Shown here: piece by piece, positions 9,563 to 18,800 of the stretch | How positions within the stretch are numbered: the first letter of the stretch is position 1 | Layout: each line of letters starts with the position of its first letter | Assembly: GCA_019118665.1 (NCBI GenBank) | Contig: DWYM01000102.1 | Span: 1-37,456, forward strand | Length of the DNA: 37,456 nt | DNA from: Candidatus Mediterraneibacter intestinipullorum | GTDB lineage: Bacteria > Bacillota > Clostridia > Lachnospirales > Lachnospiraceae | Reading direction: 5' to 3' | Notes under the pieces: generated by a model | What the model was told of the DNA's origin: nothing | What the model saw: the letters and a program-made list of their open reading frames with translations, nothing else | Database searches by the model: none | Program-made: the position numbers and the translations under genes

Positions 9563-10225
9563 TTATAATGTTTTTAACTGGAACCAGCTATGCCTGTAAT
9601 CCAGAATCCCCTCTTTTTTCATTTTGGACAGTTCTTTGGAAAGGGCACAGCGGTCGACGGAGAGATAGTCTGCCATCTGCTGTCTGTCATAAGGGATAGT
9701 AAAAGAGGGAGTCCCATTTTTTTGATATTCCTCCGAGAGAAAGGCAGAGACTTTTTCCCTCAGGTTTCTGCGGGAGAGGATGTCTGCTTTTTTCATATAG
9801 TTTAGTTTTTTTTGGATGATTATGGTCATCAGGTTGTGATACAGTTTCAAAATCCCATTGTCACCGCGGCGTGCGGCATCCAGTATCTTCTGTGTCCTGA
9901 TAAAAAGCAGGTTTGACGGCTCTACCGCGACAAGGGAGAAGAAAAGGGGAGTCCGGGAGATGCTGTGTGCTTCCCCGAACAGCGTATTCTTTGTAAATTC
10001 TGCAATAATATTCTGATTCCCCCAGAAATCTTCGGATATCATGTGAATCCTGCCCTCCAGAACGATTCCGGTATCTTCTATTACATCTTCCGGGTAGGAG
10101 AGAAACTCGCCGGAAGATGCATTTTTTATGTGGGGATAAAGTACTGTGTCAAGCCGGGCAAGTTCGTCCACTGTGATGCCCTGAAAAAGCGGAATGTGGG
10201 AAAGTATGTCTGCGTTCAGTATCAT
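9563..10225 (-). CDS. Crp/Fnr family transcriptional regulator
   Basis: 220 residues from the ATG at 10225, preceded by GGAGGTG; a longer frame to 10294 has no ribosome site. The N-terminal half is a cyclic-nucleotide-binding-type beta-barrel (LFQGITVDELARLD, GIVLEGRIHMISED, NTLFGEAHSIS). The C-terminal half has a winged helix-turn-helix (DRQQMADYLSVDRCALSKEL) after the REKVSAFL segment typical of the family. It lacks the Cys cluster of oxygen-sensing FNR, so the effector is probably a small molecule or redox state; which one cannot be told. It is divergent from the CoA-transferase operon with only 83 nt between starts, so it very likely controls that operon and itself. The same layout is common for pathway-specific activators. 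Confidence 0.88.
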   Translation of the reverse strand: MILNADILSHIPLFQGITVDELARLDTVLYPHIKNASSGEFLSYPEDVIEDTGIVLEGRIHMISEDFWGNQNIIAEFTKNTLFGEAHSISRTPLFFSLVAVEPSNLLFIRTQKILDAARRGDNGILKLYHNLMTIIIQKKLNYMKKADILSRRNLREKVSAFLSEEYQKNGTPSFTIPYDRQQMADYLSVDRCALSKELSKMKKEGILDYRHSWFQLKTL

Positions 10226-10236
10226 TTTACACCTCC

Positions 10237-10278
10237 GTTGCAAATACCACATACAAGTTATGGAAATGATACTACAAT
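10237..10278 (+). promoter_or_regulatory. Putative activator-dependent promoter of the dicarboxylate operon
   Basis: The 83-nt divergent spacer has a -10-like TACAAT at 10273-10278. The -35 match 17 nt upstream is weak (CATACA), as expected for an activated promoter. GTTGC-AAAT-ACCAC at 10237-10250 keeps the left half and part of the right half of the palindrome found at 9534-9551. It would be centred near -41.5 relative to the predicted start, the usual class II Crp/Fnr position. The right half-site is degenerate, so confidence is low. Confidence 0.35.
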
Positions 10279-10308
10279 ACGGACAAATTCGCAAGGAGGT
10301 GCAGAAAA

Positions 10309-11502
10309 ATGGGAAAAGGACTGTTGGAAGGAGTAAAGGTTCTTGATCTGACGAGGGTGCTGGCAGGACCGTACTGTGGTATGATGCTGGCTGATATGGG
10401 AGCGGAGGTGATCAAAATAGAAGTGCCGGGTAAAGGAGACGATGCCAGAGGAAACTTCCCGATCATCAATGGAGAGAGCGCGTATTACATGAACTTAAAC
10501 CGCAACAAGAGAGGGATGACCCTGAATCTGAAAAGCGAGAAGGGAAAGGACATTTTGCGTAGGCTTGTGTCCCAAAGCGATATCCTGATTGAGAATTACC
10601 GACCGGGCGTCATGGAAAAGCTGGGCTTGGGGTACGAGAATCTGAAAAAGGTCAATCCTGGGCTGATTTACGGCTGTGTATCAGGGTTTGGACATTATGG
10701 CCCCTATTCGCAAAGAGCCGGATACGATATTATCGGGCAGGCGATGAGCGGACTGATGAGCACCACCGGATGGCCGGGCGGGAAGCCAACCCGGACAGGA
10801 ACTGCCATTGCCGATGTGATGGGCGGTCTGTCCTGCTGCACCGGGATCCTGGCAGCATATATCAACAGGATGAAAACCGGAGAAGGAGAGAAGGTAGATG
10901 TGTCTCTGGTGGATTCCATGGTATCCTCGCTTGAGATCATTAACATCATCTACCTATGTACCGGAAAAGTACCGGAGAGGATTGGAAACAGGTATGAGGC
11001 AATCTATCCCTATGATTCTTTTGAGGCTTCGGACGGTTCGGTGGTGATCGGAGCGGGAAATGACAAGCTGTTCGGACTGCTGTGTGAGCAGATGGAAAAG
11101 ATAGAGCTGCTGGAGGATGAGCGGTTTTGCTGCAACAACAGCCGAGTGCTTCACCACGCTGAGCTTAAACCTATCATAGAAGAGTGGCTCCGGGATAAGA
11201 AGATTGATGATATCGTGGATTTGCTGCTGGATGCAGGAATTCCCGCCGCTCCCATCAATACGATCGACCGCGTTGCGAAAGATCCGCATATTGCGGGGGC
11301 AAGGGAGATGTTTGTTGAAATCGACCATCCGAAAGCCGGGAAACTAAAAATGACGGGAAACCAGATCAAGCTGACCAACCATAAGATCGATACATTTAGA
11401 CCGGCTCCCACTCTGTCACAGGATACGGAAGAAATATTGAGGAAGTATCTGGATATGTCGGAAGAGGATGTAAAACTGCTGGTAAAAGAACAGGTAGTAT
11501 AA
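10309..11502 (+). CDS. CaiB/BaiF (class III) CoA-transferase
   Basis: 397 residues, the usual length of family III CoA-transferases. The ATG follows AAGGAGG. Visible family features are the N-terminal GVKVLDLTRVLAGPYCGMML, GAEVIKIE, NRNKRGMTLNLK, RPGVMEKLGLGYE, SGFGHYGPYS and RAGYDIIGQAMSGLM. Asp169 in TAIADVMGG is at the expected position of the catalytic aspartate that forms the acyl anhydride. The enzyme moves CoA between carboxylic acids in the cytoplasm. As first gene of a five-enzyme operon with an aconitase-type hydro-lyase and an HMG-CoA-lyase-type enzyme, it most likely activates a hydroxylated dicarboxylate (for example citramalate or a methylmalate) before C-C cleavage. The exact donor and acceptor are not shown by the sequence. 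Confidence 0.9.
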   Translation: MGKGLLEGVKVLDLTRVLAGPYCGMMLADMGAEVIKIEVPGKGDDARGNFPIINGESAYYMNLNRNKRGMTLNLKSEKGKDILRRLVSQSDILIENYRPGVMEKLGLGYENLKKVNPGLIYGCVSGFGHYGPYSQRAGYDIIGQAMSGLMSTTGWPGGKPTRTGTAIADVMGGLSCCTGILAAYINRMKTGEGEKVDVSLVDSMVSSLEIINIIYLCTGKVPERIGNRYEAIYPYDSFEASDGSVVIGAGNDKLFGLLCEQMEKIELLEDERFCCNNSRVLHHAELKPIIEEWLRDKKIDDIVDLLLDAGIPAAPINTIDRVAKDPHIAGAREMFVEIDHPKAGKLKMTGNQIKLTNHKIDTFRPAPTLSQDTEEILRKYLDMSEEDVKLLVKEQVV

Positions 11503-11547
11503 AGGCGGGGAACACGAAATGACAATGACGGTACAGAGGTGCGGAAC

Positions 11548-12804
11548 ATGGGAATGACGATGACAGAAAAAATATTAGCCCGGGGATGCGGGCAAAAGAG
11601 TGTAAGGCCGGGGGAAATCGTATGGTGTAAAGTGGACGGCGCCATGATGGACGATATCCTTGGCCCCCGGGTAGAGATAGCGGAGAAACTAAAGGAGCTT
11701 GGGGCTTCCATATGGGACGCCGGCAGGGTCACCATTGTATCAGATCACTATACTCCGCCCGCTAACAGCAAACAGGCAGAAATCGTGAAATTTACGAGAG
11801 AGTGGGCGCGGCAGCATGGGGTCTCCAATTATTTTGAATTCGCCGGACCGTGCCATCAGGTCATGGTGGAAAATGGGCGCGTGTGCCCCGGGGATATTAT
11901 TGTGGGAACAGATTCCCATACTTGTACATATGGCGCGCTGGGTGCCTTTTCCACAGGCATTGGGTCCACGGAGATGCTGGGAGTTCTTGTGACAGGAGAG
12001 ATATGGCTGCGAGTACCGGAGAGCATCCGGATCGTTTTGCGGGGAGAGCTTCCTGAAAGTGTGATGGCAAAAGATGTGGCGCTGAAAGTGATCGGCACAC
12101 TGGGGCATCATGGGGCAACCTACAAAGCCCTTGAATTTACTGGCGATACATTTGAAAAAATGATCATGGATGAGCGGCTGTGCATAGCCAACATGGCAGT
12201 GGAAGCAGGAGCTAAGAATGGGATTTTTCCGTTTGATGAAGTGACAGGGGATTATCTGAGAGAGCAGGGGACTCCCTGCGGCGAAGCCCTGGCAAGCGAT
12301 GAGGACGCTGTGTATGCACAGACAGTCGAATTTGAATCAGAACAGCTTGAGCCTCTCTGCACATGTCCCCATGAGGTAGACAATGTAACGGAGATAAAGA
12401 ACCTGGACAATGTAACGGTTGATCAGGCTTACATCGGTTCCTGCACCGGGGGACGGTATCACGATCTGAAGATGGCGGCGGATTTCCTGAAAGGAAAGAA
12501 AGTTGCCAGAGGGGTGAGGCTTTTAGTCTCCCCGGCTTCGGCGCAGGTTTGGAGACAGTGTGCAAAAGATGGGATACTAAATACACTGGCAGAGGCAGGG
12601 GCGGTCGTGCTGGCATCAAGCTGTGGGGCATGCCTGGGAGTGCATTCCGGAGCTATCGGATCCGGAGAAGTATGCGTGTCATCTACGAACCGGAACTTTA
12701 TCGGCAGGATGGGGAGCAAGGAAGGGCAGATCTATCTGGCATCCCCTTTGTCTGTAGCAGCCAGCGCAGTCATGGGAAAACTGACGGACCCAAGGATGAT
12801 ATAA
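11548..12804 (+). CDS. Aconitase-family hydro-lyase, large subunit (LeuC/DmdA-like)
   Basis: 418 residues from the ATG at 11548, which has AGAGGTG 6 nt upstream; a GTG at 11539 and ATGs at 11554 and 11560 are alternatives. It has the aconitase-superfamily large-subunit pattern: VSDHYTPP, FEFAGPCHQVMVENG, GDIIVGTDSHTCTYGALGAF, GIGSTEM. The three [4Fe-4S] cysteines are Cys299 (GSCTGG), Cys359 and Cys362 (SSCGACLG). Relatives are 3-isopropylmalate dehydratase, homoaconitase and 2,3-dimethylmalate dehydratase. Neighbouring genes are not leucine genes (no leuA or leuB), so a leucine role is unlikely. The context suggests reversible hydration of a citraconate- or dimethylmaleate-like acid. The small subunit follows 9 nt later. 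Oxygen sensitivity is expected from the labile cluster. Confidence 0.88.
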   Translation: MGMTMTEKILARGCGQKSVRPGEIVWCKVDGAMMDDILGPRVEIAEKLKELGASIWDAGRVTIVSDHYTPPANSKQAEIVKFTREWARQHGVSNYFEFAGPCHQVMVENGRVCPGDIIVGTDSHTCTYGALGAFSTGIGSTEMLGVLVTGEIWLRVPESIRIVLRGELPESVMAKDVALKVIGTLGHHGATYKALEFTGDTFEKMIMDERLCIANMAVEAGAKNGIFPFDEVTGDYLREQGTPCGEALASDEDAVYAQTVEFESEQLEPLCTCPHEVDNVTEIKNLDNVTVDQAYIGSCTGGRYHDLKMAADFLKGKKVARGVRLLVSPASAQVWRQCAKDGILNTLAEAGAVVLASSCGACLGVHSGAIGSGEVCVSSTNRNFIGRMGSKEGQIYLASPLSVAASAVMGKLTDPRMI

Positions 12805-12813
12805 GGAGGAAAC

Positions 12814-13341
12814 ATGGAAAAAGAGAGTGGTGTATACAGAGGAAGATGCTTAAAATATGGGGATAATATTAATACGGACATTATTTCTCCCCCGATGTAT
12901 ATGGAGCTGCCCATAGAGCAGGCCGCCGCATATGCCATGAGTCCCATTGATCCGGAGTTTGCTTCAAAATGCAGACCGGGGGATATCTTTGTGGCAGAGG
13001 AGAATCTGGGCAGCGGATCCAGCCGGGAAACAGCGCCGCTGGCGCTAAAGGAGCTGGGCATCCGTATTGTTCTGGCAAAATCTTATGCAAGGATATTTTA
13101 CCGCAACTGCATCAATCTGGGGATTCTTGCCATTGAATGCAGCCAGACGGACAAAATCGCCTATTTTGACGAGATAGAGATCGACTATAAAAAGGGAGTG
13201 ATCACGAACAGGAGCAGTCAGGAGACATACAGGTGTCAGGCGATTCCAAATCATATTGTCGGTCTGACAGAAAAAGGCGGGCTTTTTGCCTGCCTCATGG
13301 AAAGGAGAGAGAAGGTAGATGGATCAGATATACATTTATGA
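12814..13341 (+). CDS. Aconitase-family hydro-lyase, small subunit (LeuD/DmdB-like)
   Basis: 175 residues, typical of the swivelling small subunit of LeuCD-type enzymes. AAGGAGG lies just upstream of the ATG. Diagnostic stretches are KYGDNINTDIISP near the N-terminus and the substrate-binding loop GSGSSRE, followed by SYARIFYRNCINLGI. It forms the active dehydratase with the preceding large subunit, with which it is separated by only 9 nt. Its 3' end overlaps the lyase gene by 23 nt, pointing to coupled translation. The substrate-discriminating loop differs from leucine-pathway LeuD as far as I can judge by eye, which agrees with the non-leucine context but does not name the substrate. Confidence 0.87.
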   Translation: MEKESGVYRGRCLKYGDNINTDIISPPMYMELPIEQAAAYAMSPIDPEFASKCRPGDIFVAEENLGSGSSRETAPLALKELGIRIVLAKSYARIFYRNCINLGILAIECSQTDKIAYFDEIEIDYKKGVITNRSSQETYRCQAIPNHIVGLTEKGGLFACLMERREKVDGSDIHL

Positions 13342-14248
13342 AGTTGGACCAAGGGACGGTTGGCAGAATGTGGCGGAGCTGATTTCCACAGAGGAAAAAA
13401 AGAAGATCATTGATGGCCTGGCAGATGCAGGCGTCTCCCATATCCAGATCTGCTCCTTTGTTAGTCCCAGGGCGATCCCCCAGATGCGGGATGCCAAAGA
13501 GGTAGCAAAGTACTGTGTCAGCCGGTATCCGAATATAGATCTGCTGGCGCTGGTGCCGAATCTCCGCGGCGCAAAGGACGCGCAGGAGGCGGAAATCCGG
13601 CATCTCTCTTATGTGGTCTCTTTAAGCGAAAGCCACAATAAAGCAAACATAAACCGTACAAGGGAGGAGTCGCTGCAAGAACTGGAGAATATCATGGAGG
13701 CTTACCCTGATCTTAATATCTGCGTGGATATTGCCACTGCGTTCGGATGCCCCTTTGAGGGTAAACCGAAAGAAGGAGAACTGGCAAAATTCGCAGAGCA
13801 GGTGTATGGGATGGGAATAAGAGAAATCTGCCTGTGCGATACCATCGGTGCGGCAAATCCCCGCCAGGTGCGCGAGGAAATCCGCCGTGTGGAAAAAACC
13901 TGTCCGGAACTTGAACTCATGGTCCATATCCACGACACAAGAGGCATGGGACTGGCATGTACGCTGGCGGCGGCTGAAGCCGGGGTCACCAAAGTCCAGT
14001 CTACCCTGGGAGGACTGGGCGGATGTCCTTTCGCCCCGGGGGCATCGGGCAACACAGCGACAGAAGATCTTGTATATATGTTCCAAAATATGGGATATGA
14101 TACAGGGATCGACTTTGGCAGGCTGCTGAAGCTGTCAAAATACCAGAAGTCTGTCATACAGGGGAATTACAGCGGACATCATATGATGATCCAAATGATG
14201 CAGGAATATGGAGAGAAGGGGGACGGACAGATATGCACAGCCAGATGA
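13319..14248 (+). CDS. HMG-CoA-lyase-like enzyme (acyl-CoA C-C lyase)
   Basis: 309 residues, a DRE-TIM metallolyase of the HMG-CoA lyase group. The start has AAAGGAG upstream. Key features: EVGPRDGWQN (Arg12, Asp13; the family usually has RDGLQN), the metal-binding HIHDTRG (His203, His205), DTIGAANP, and the flexible loop GLGGCPFAPGASGN with the catalytic Cys236. All catalytic residues expected for cleavage of a 3-hydroxy-3-methyl acyl-CoA are present. In animals and leucine degraders such enzymes split HMG-CoA to acetyl-CoA and acetoacetate. Here there are no leucine- or HMG-pathway genes; the adjacent CoA-transferase and hydro-lyase instead suggest cleavage of citramalyl-CoA or a methylated relative to pyruvate plus acetyl- or propionyl-CoA. 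That substrate is an inference. It overlaps both neighbours. Confidence 0.85.
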   Translation: MDQIYIYEVGPRDGWQNVAELISTEEKKKIIDGLADAGVSHIQICSFVSPRAIPQMRDAKEVAKYCVSRYPNIDLLALVPNLRGAKDAQEAEIRHLSYVVSLSESHNKANINRTREESLQELENIMEAYPDLNICVDIATAFGCPFEGKPKEGELAKFAEQVYGMGIREICLCDTIGAANPRQVREEIRRVEKTCPELELMVHIHDTRGMGLACTLAAAEAGVTKVQSTLGGLGGCPFAPGASGNTATEDLVYMFQNMGYDTGIDFGRLLKLSKYQKSVIQGNYSGHHMMIQMMQEYGEKGDGQICTAR

Positions 14249-15417
14249 ATATGATACGGTGTGCCATTGTGCGAGGTGGCACGAGCAAAGGAATCTTTAT
14301 CATGGAGAATGAACTCCCAGTGGACCCGAAGGAAAGAGACCGTGTGCTCCTCTCTGTTTTCGGAAGCCCGGATATCCGTCAGATTGATGGCCTGGGCGGC
14401 GCGGACGTGCTCACCAGCAAACTTGCAATAATCTCTCCGTGCCGCACAGGCGAGGCGGATGTGGATTATACATTCGGACAGGTCAGCATTGAAAAAGCCT
14501 TCATCGACTACGGCGGCAACTGTGGGAATATTTCATCAGCAGTAGGTGGTTTTGCCATTGACATGGGACTTGTCCGTGCAGTGGAGCCGGTTACAACAGT
14601 CAGGATACGCCTGACAAACACGAACCGCATCCTGACGGCTTCTGTTCCTGTAACCGATGGAAAGGCCGCGGTGGAAGGAGACTATCACATTGATGGAGTC
14701 CCCGGTACCGGGGCGAAAATCACTCTGGACTGGTCAGAGACAGCGGGCGGTATCACAGGAAATGTCCTGCCAACTCGAAGAGCGCAGGATATCATATCCG
14801 CAGACGGCAGAAACTACAGGGTGTCTGTAGTGGACGCGGGAAATATCGTGGTCTTTGTCCATGCCGGGGAACTGGGGCTTAAAGGGACGGAAACACCGGA
14901 ACAGATTGAAAGGGACAGCGGGCGAATGCGGCTTATCGAGCGGATCAGGGGAGAAGTATGCACGAAGATCGGTCTGGTGAAGCGGTGGGAGGATGCACAG
15001 AAAGTGACGCCGTTTCAGCCGTTTTTTGCGATTGTCAGCAAAGAACGCAGCCATGAGTGCTTCAATGGGCGGAAAATAGAAGAGGGAGAAAGCCACATAA
15101 CCTCCCGGATCGTATTTATGGGACATATGCATAAAGCCTACCCTGTCACAGGAACCGTGGCTACTGCAGCTGCGGCGAGGATACCGGGCAGTGTGGTATA
15201 TGATCTGCTAAGTGATAAGGCACATAATGAGCCTGTGCTTAAGATCGCCCACCCGTCCGGCATAATAGAGGCGGAAGCCCGGGTGTCTGTGCGGGATGGG
15301 AAAATAAGTGTGGAGAAGATTGGAATATACAGAACCGCGAGAATGATAATGGATGGGTATGTGTATGTGAGAAAAGAAAGGAGAAATTGCTGTGAAACAA
15401 AAGCAAAAATGGATTAG
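14233..15417 (+). CDS. PrpF / methylitaconate delta-isomerase family protein
   Basis: 394 residues, matching the PrpF/Mii/GalD family of cofactor-free double-bond isomerases with two diaminopimelate-epimerase-like folds. Visible signatures are IRCAIVRGGTSKGIFI at the N-terminus, IDGLGGADVLTSKLAI, DYGGNCGNIS with a candidate catalytic Cys97, and GTVATAAAARIPGSVVYDL near the C-terminus. Known members interconvert 2-methyl-cis- and trans-aconitate, 3-methylitaconate and dimethylmaleate, or oxalomesaconate tautomers. As the last enzyme of the operon it probably shifts the double bond of an itaconate-type substrate to give the acid hydrated by the aconitase-like pair. It overlaps the lyase gene by 16 nt. 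Its own end overlaps the start of a surface-protein gene by 26 nt. Confidence 0.87.
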   Translation: MHSQMNMIRCAIVRGGTSKGIFIMENELPVDPKERDRVLLSVFGSPDIRQIDGLGGADVLTSKLAIISPCRTGEADVDYTFGQVSIEKAFIDYGGNCGNISSAVGGFAIDMGLVRAVEPVTTVRIRLTNTNRILTASVPVTDGKAAVEGDYHIDGVPGTGAKITLDWSETAGGITGNVLPTRRAQDIISADGRNYRVSVVDAGNIVVFVHAGELGLKGTETPEQIERDSGRMRLIERIRGEVCTKIGLVKRWEDAQKVTPFQPFFAIVSKERSHECFNGRKIEEGESHITSRIVFMGHMHKAYPVTGTVATAAAARIPGSVVYDLLSDKAHNEPVLKIAHPSGIIEAEARVSVRDGKISVEKIGIYRTARMIMDGYVYVRKERRNCCETKAKMD

Positions 15418-15814
15418 TTTATTTCTGGCATGCTGCCTGTTTTTAGAGCTGATGCCGACAGTGGTGCAGGCGGCGGGATCCGGCAGGGCAATACAGTCTG
15501 GCGCCAGTGTCCTGCAGGCGAACGCAAACAGCGAAAAGGCCGCAACCGTGTATTATGGTAAAAATAATTCAAATAGTCCTGCCGCATGGCGTGTGATCGG
15601 CTATAATGGCAGCAGCGGTATGGCAAGCTCGGCAGGGAATATGACTCTGCTTTCGGCAGGAAACATGGGAACAAGCAGTTATGGAAACGAATATGGAGGA
15701 AACAATATCTATGCATCCAGCATTCTGAAAAGCAAGGTTGACGACATCGCCAGCAAGCTGACGGAGCAGGAGCAGGATGCAGTTGTAAAAAGAACTCTTG
15801 AAGTTGGGAAATAA
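15392..15814 (+). pseudogene. N-terminal part of a surface protein, ended by an in-frame TAA
   Basis: 140 codons from a GTG start with AAAGGAG upstream, overlapping the isomerase gene. Residues 1-28 are a clear signal peptide ending VVQAA. The rest (ATVYYGKNNSNSPAAWRVIGYN) is the beginning of a domain seen in clostridial surface proteins with the later motifs ALLWPLS and WWLRSPG. TAA at 15812-15814 ends it, but the same frame continues directly with NGDSTAGVADTQVDNALLWP in the downstream part. A Tyr codon (TAT or TAC) changed to TAA would explain it. As written, the product would be a short secreted fragment without an anchor. A sequencing error is the other possibility. Confidence 0.75.
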
Positions 15815-15835
15815 AATGGCGACAGTACCGCCGGG

Positions 15836-18800
15836 GTGGCGGATACACAGGTAGACAACGCCCTGCTCTGGCCCCTTTCCACAGTGGAGGCAAAACAGCT
15901 CAACAGCAGCTTACGGCAGCTCGACACCACAAATACAGGCTGGGCAATATATCGGTGGTGGCTCCGGTCGCCCGGTTACTATGTCGACCATGCGGCTTAT
16001 GTATCGGGCAATGGCAATGTCGATTCTTATGGGGGCTTTGTCCCTTCTGTATATGGTGTGCGGCCCGCTTTTTACTTAAATCTGGATTCTGTCCTCTTTA
16101 CATCTGCCGCCACAGGCGGCAAGTCAGGCGGCTCAGACTCTGCCAGCGCTGGCGCGTTAAATCCGGTTTCGGACTACAACGGTACGGAATGGAAGCTGAC
16201 CCTGCTGGACAAAAGCAGAGAGGGGTTCGCCATTGGCACAACAGGGATAGACGGAAACACCCTCACCGTTGGATATTCCGGAGCACTTGTGGGAGAAAAT
16301 GAGTATGTTTCCGCTGTTGTGACAGACGGAAGTAAAAACATCACTTACTACGTCAGGCTGAAACATACAGCGACTCCCGGTGATGAAAACGGCACCATCT
16401 CTGTGACGCTGCCTGAGGAAGTCCTGGTTGCCGTTGACGACACCATATTTGACATGGGAGCGGATACTTATACTTATGACAGTACTTCAGGCGCTTTTCT
16501 CCTTAAAGACTCTGCCATAAATGGCGACATTATCATTGAAGCCTCAGGCAAGACGGACATAAAGGCTCCAAATGTAACTGCAACTGTAAGCGATGGTGAA
16601 AATCCGCCTGTCGCGTATACCGGTACATGGACAAATAACGATGTGACCTTTACGGTTTCCGGTGCATCCGCCCCGAGCGGCATTGCGAAATATCAGTATT
16701 CTGCAGATGGCGGAAAAGACTGGAATGACATGACCGCAAACCCGGCGACAGCCGAAGCTGATATAGAGCCAGCGAGTGTAACAGAGGCAGCCATGACAGT
16801 TTCCACTGAGTCTGCAGACACAAACGGCACTTCCTATATCTTCCGTGCTGTGTCCAATGCCGGTACAGAGGGTACTCAGACCGGCTCGGTCGTGGTAAAG
16901 ATTGATAAGACCAACCCGGCTGTCACAGTATCAGGCAATACAGAGGCTTATCTGCGAAGTGATAATGTTGCCGTTACCGCGTCTGATGAGCTGTCCGGCG
17001 TTGCCAGGGTTGAGGTGTCCGCAGGAGACAGCGGCAGCTATACAGACATCACGGATTCCTATGAAAGTGGGTATAAAATCACGTCAAACGGCACTTACAC
17101 CTTCAGAGTAACGGACGAGGCCGGCAATGAAGTCACAGACAGTATCCTCTATGACAAAATTGATACGGAAAAGCCGGCAGCAGTAATCGCAGCAAAGTCC
17201 GGCTCTGCGCCATACACAAGTGGCGAGTGGATGAACAGTGATGTCACCCTCTCAGTTTCCAACACAAACACCGCAAATCTCGGGGAAACTGGCTTCGAGT
17301 ACAAGGAAGGTGACGGAGAATGGCGGACATACAACGGCTCCATTACTGTTTCCCAGGATACAGGTGAAAACGGCACTGTCTATACCTTCCGGGCTATCAG
17401 CGCCAGCGGGGTAGAGGGCGAGGGAGCGTTCATCACCGTTAAGCTGGACAAAACGGCGCCGGATGGAGATATCAAGATCCGGAAGAATTCCGTTAAGGAT
17501 TTCATCAACAACATCAGCTTTAACCTGTTCTTCAGGGAAAGCGTGGATGTGGAGATTACGGCGGAGGACGCTCTCAGCGGCATGAGATCTATCGAGTATC
17601 ACCGCAGCGAGAAGGTCCTCACTGAGCAGGATATTGCCGGGATTTCCGACTGGACGGACTATGCTTCCGTTATCCGTGAGACCGCGCAGGACGCAGAAAA
17701 GTTCATATATTATGTCAAAATCACGGACCAGGCAGGCAATGTGAGCTGCTTTGCATCCAACGGCGCCGCCTTTGACCTGACGTCTCCTGTTATCTCCGGC
17801 GTGACGGAGGGAGAAGTCTATTACACTACCCAGAAGGTGCAGGCAGCGGATGCGAATCTGGACAGCGTGACTGTAAACGATACGTCTGTGGCAGCGGAAA
17901 CATTCCTTGCCGGAAACACTGATGCCACATACAGGATCCTGGCAAAGGACAGGGCAGACAATGAAAGCGCCGTCACAGTCACAATGAGGCCAACGGCAAG
18001 CCTGGCGGAAGCGATTGCCGGGATCACTCTTGAAAATGTGACCTCTGAACATGAAGAAAAGCTCCAGAAGTATCTTACAGGCCTGAACATAAGACTTGGG
18101 GATGAAAATGCCACAGAGGAAGAAAAAGCCATCATCCAGGGGCTTGCAGAGGACGCGCAGAAGCTGCTGAACAGGATCGAGGCAGCGAGACAGGCGGGCA
18201 GCACAGAGCCGATCCAAAAGGCGGAGACCATCACGCCGGATACAGTCATGCTGACGGATAGAGAGACTCTGGAAGCCGCGCAAGGAGATATTGAGTATGC
18301 GCTGACCAACTATGGAAGGAACTACACACAGGAAGAATCAGCAAGACTTGATAAAATACAGCAGCAGAGCAAAACCGCTATTGCAGTCATTCAAAGGGTT
18401 GAAGCGGTTGAGAGCGCTATTGCGGCTCTGCCCGATTCCGTAAGACCGGACGACACGGAAACAGAAATGCAGATACACGCTGCAAGGGACATGTACGACG
18501 CGTTAAGCGTATACGAACAGTCTCTCGTTTCCCGGGAATCGTCAGAGAAGCTGGAACGTCTGCTGGCACAGCTTAAAGATTACCGCATCATCCAGAGCAG
18601 CAGTATCTGGATCCGGGGGAGCACCGCAGGGCATACCGTTACCGCAAACGGAGCGTACAGCAAGTTTACCGGGATCAAAGTGGATGGTGAAGCTGTGAGT
18701 GAGGAGCAGTACATGGCGGAAAGCGGGAGCACAGTGATCACGCTGCGTCCGGATTACCTGAGTACTCTCTCCACAGGCAGCCATACCATCACAGTGCTTT

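Noticed and set aside
11548-13341. Leucine biosynthesis leuCD
   Set aside because: The pair looks like LeuCD in fold, but no leuA or leuB is present and the neighbours are a CoA-transferase, a lyase and an isomerase.
10309-15417. The complete nicotinate fermentation cluster
   Set aside because: The 2-methyleneglutarate mutase, hydroxymethylglutarate and nicotinate hydroxylase genes are absent, and a CoA-transferase is present.
17252-18283. A 343-codon minus-strand frame inside the second surface-protein gene
   Set aside because: Antisense to a clear Ig-like coding region, rich in Cys/Arg/His as expected of a shadow frame.
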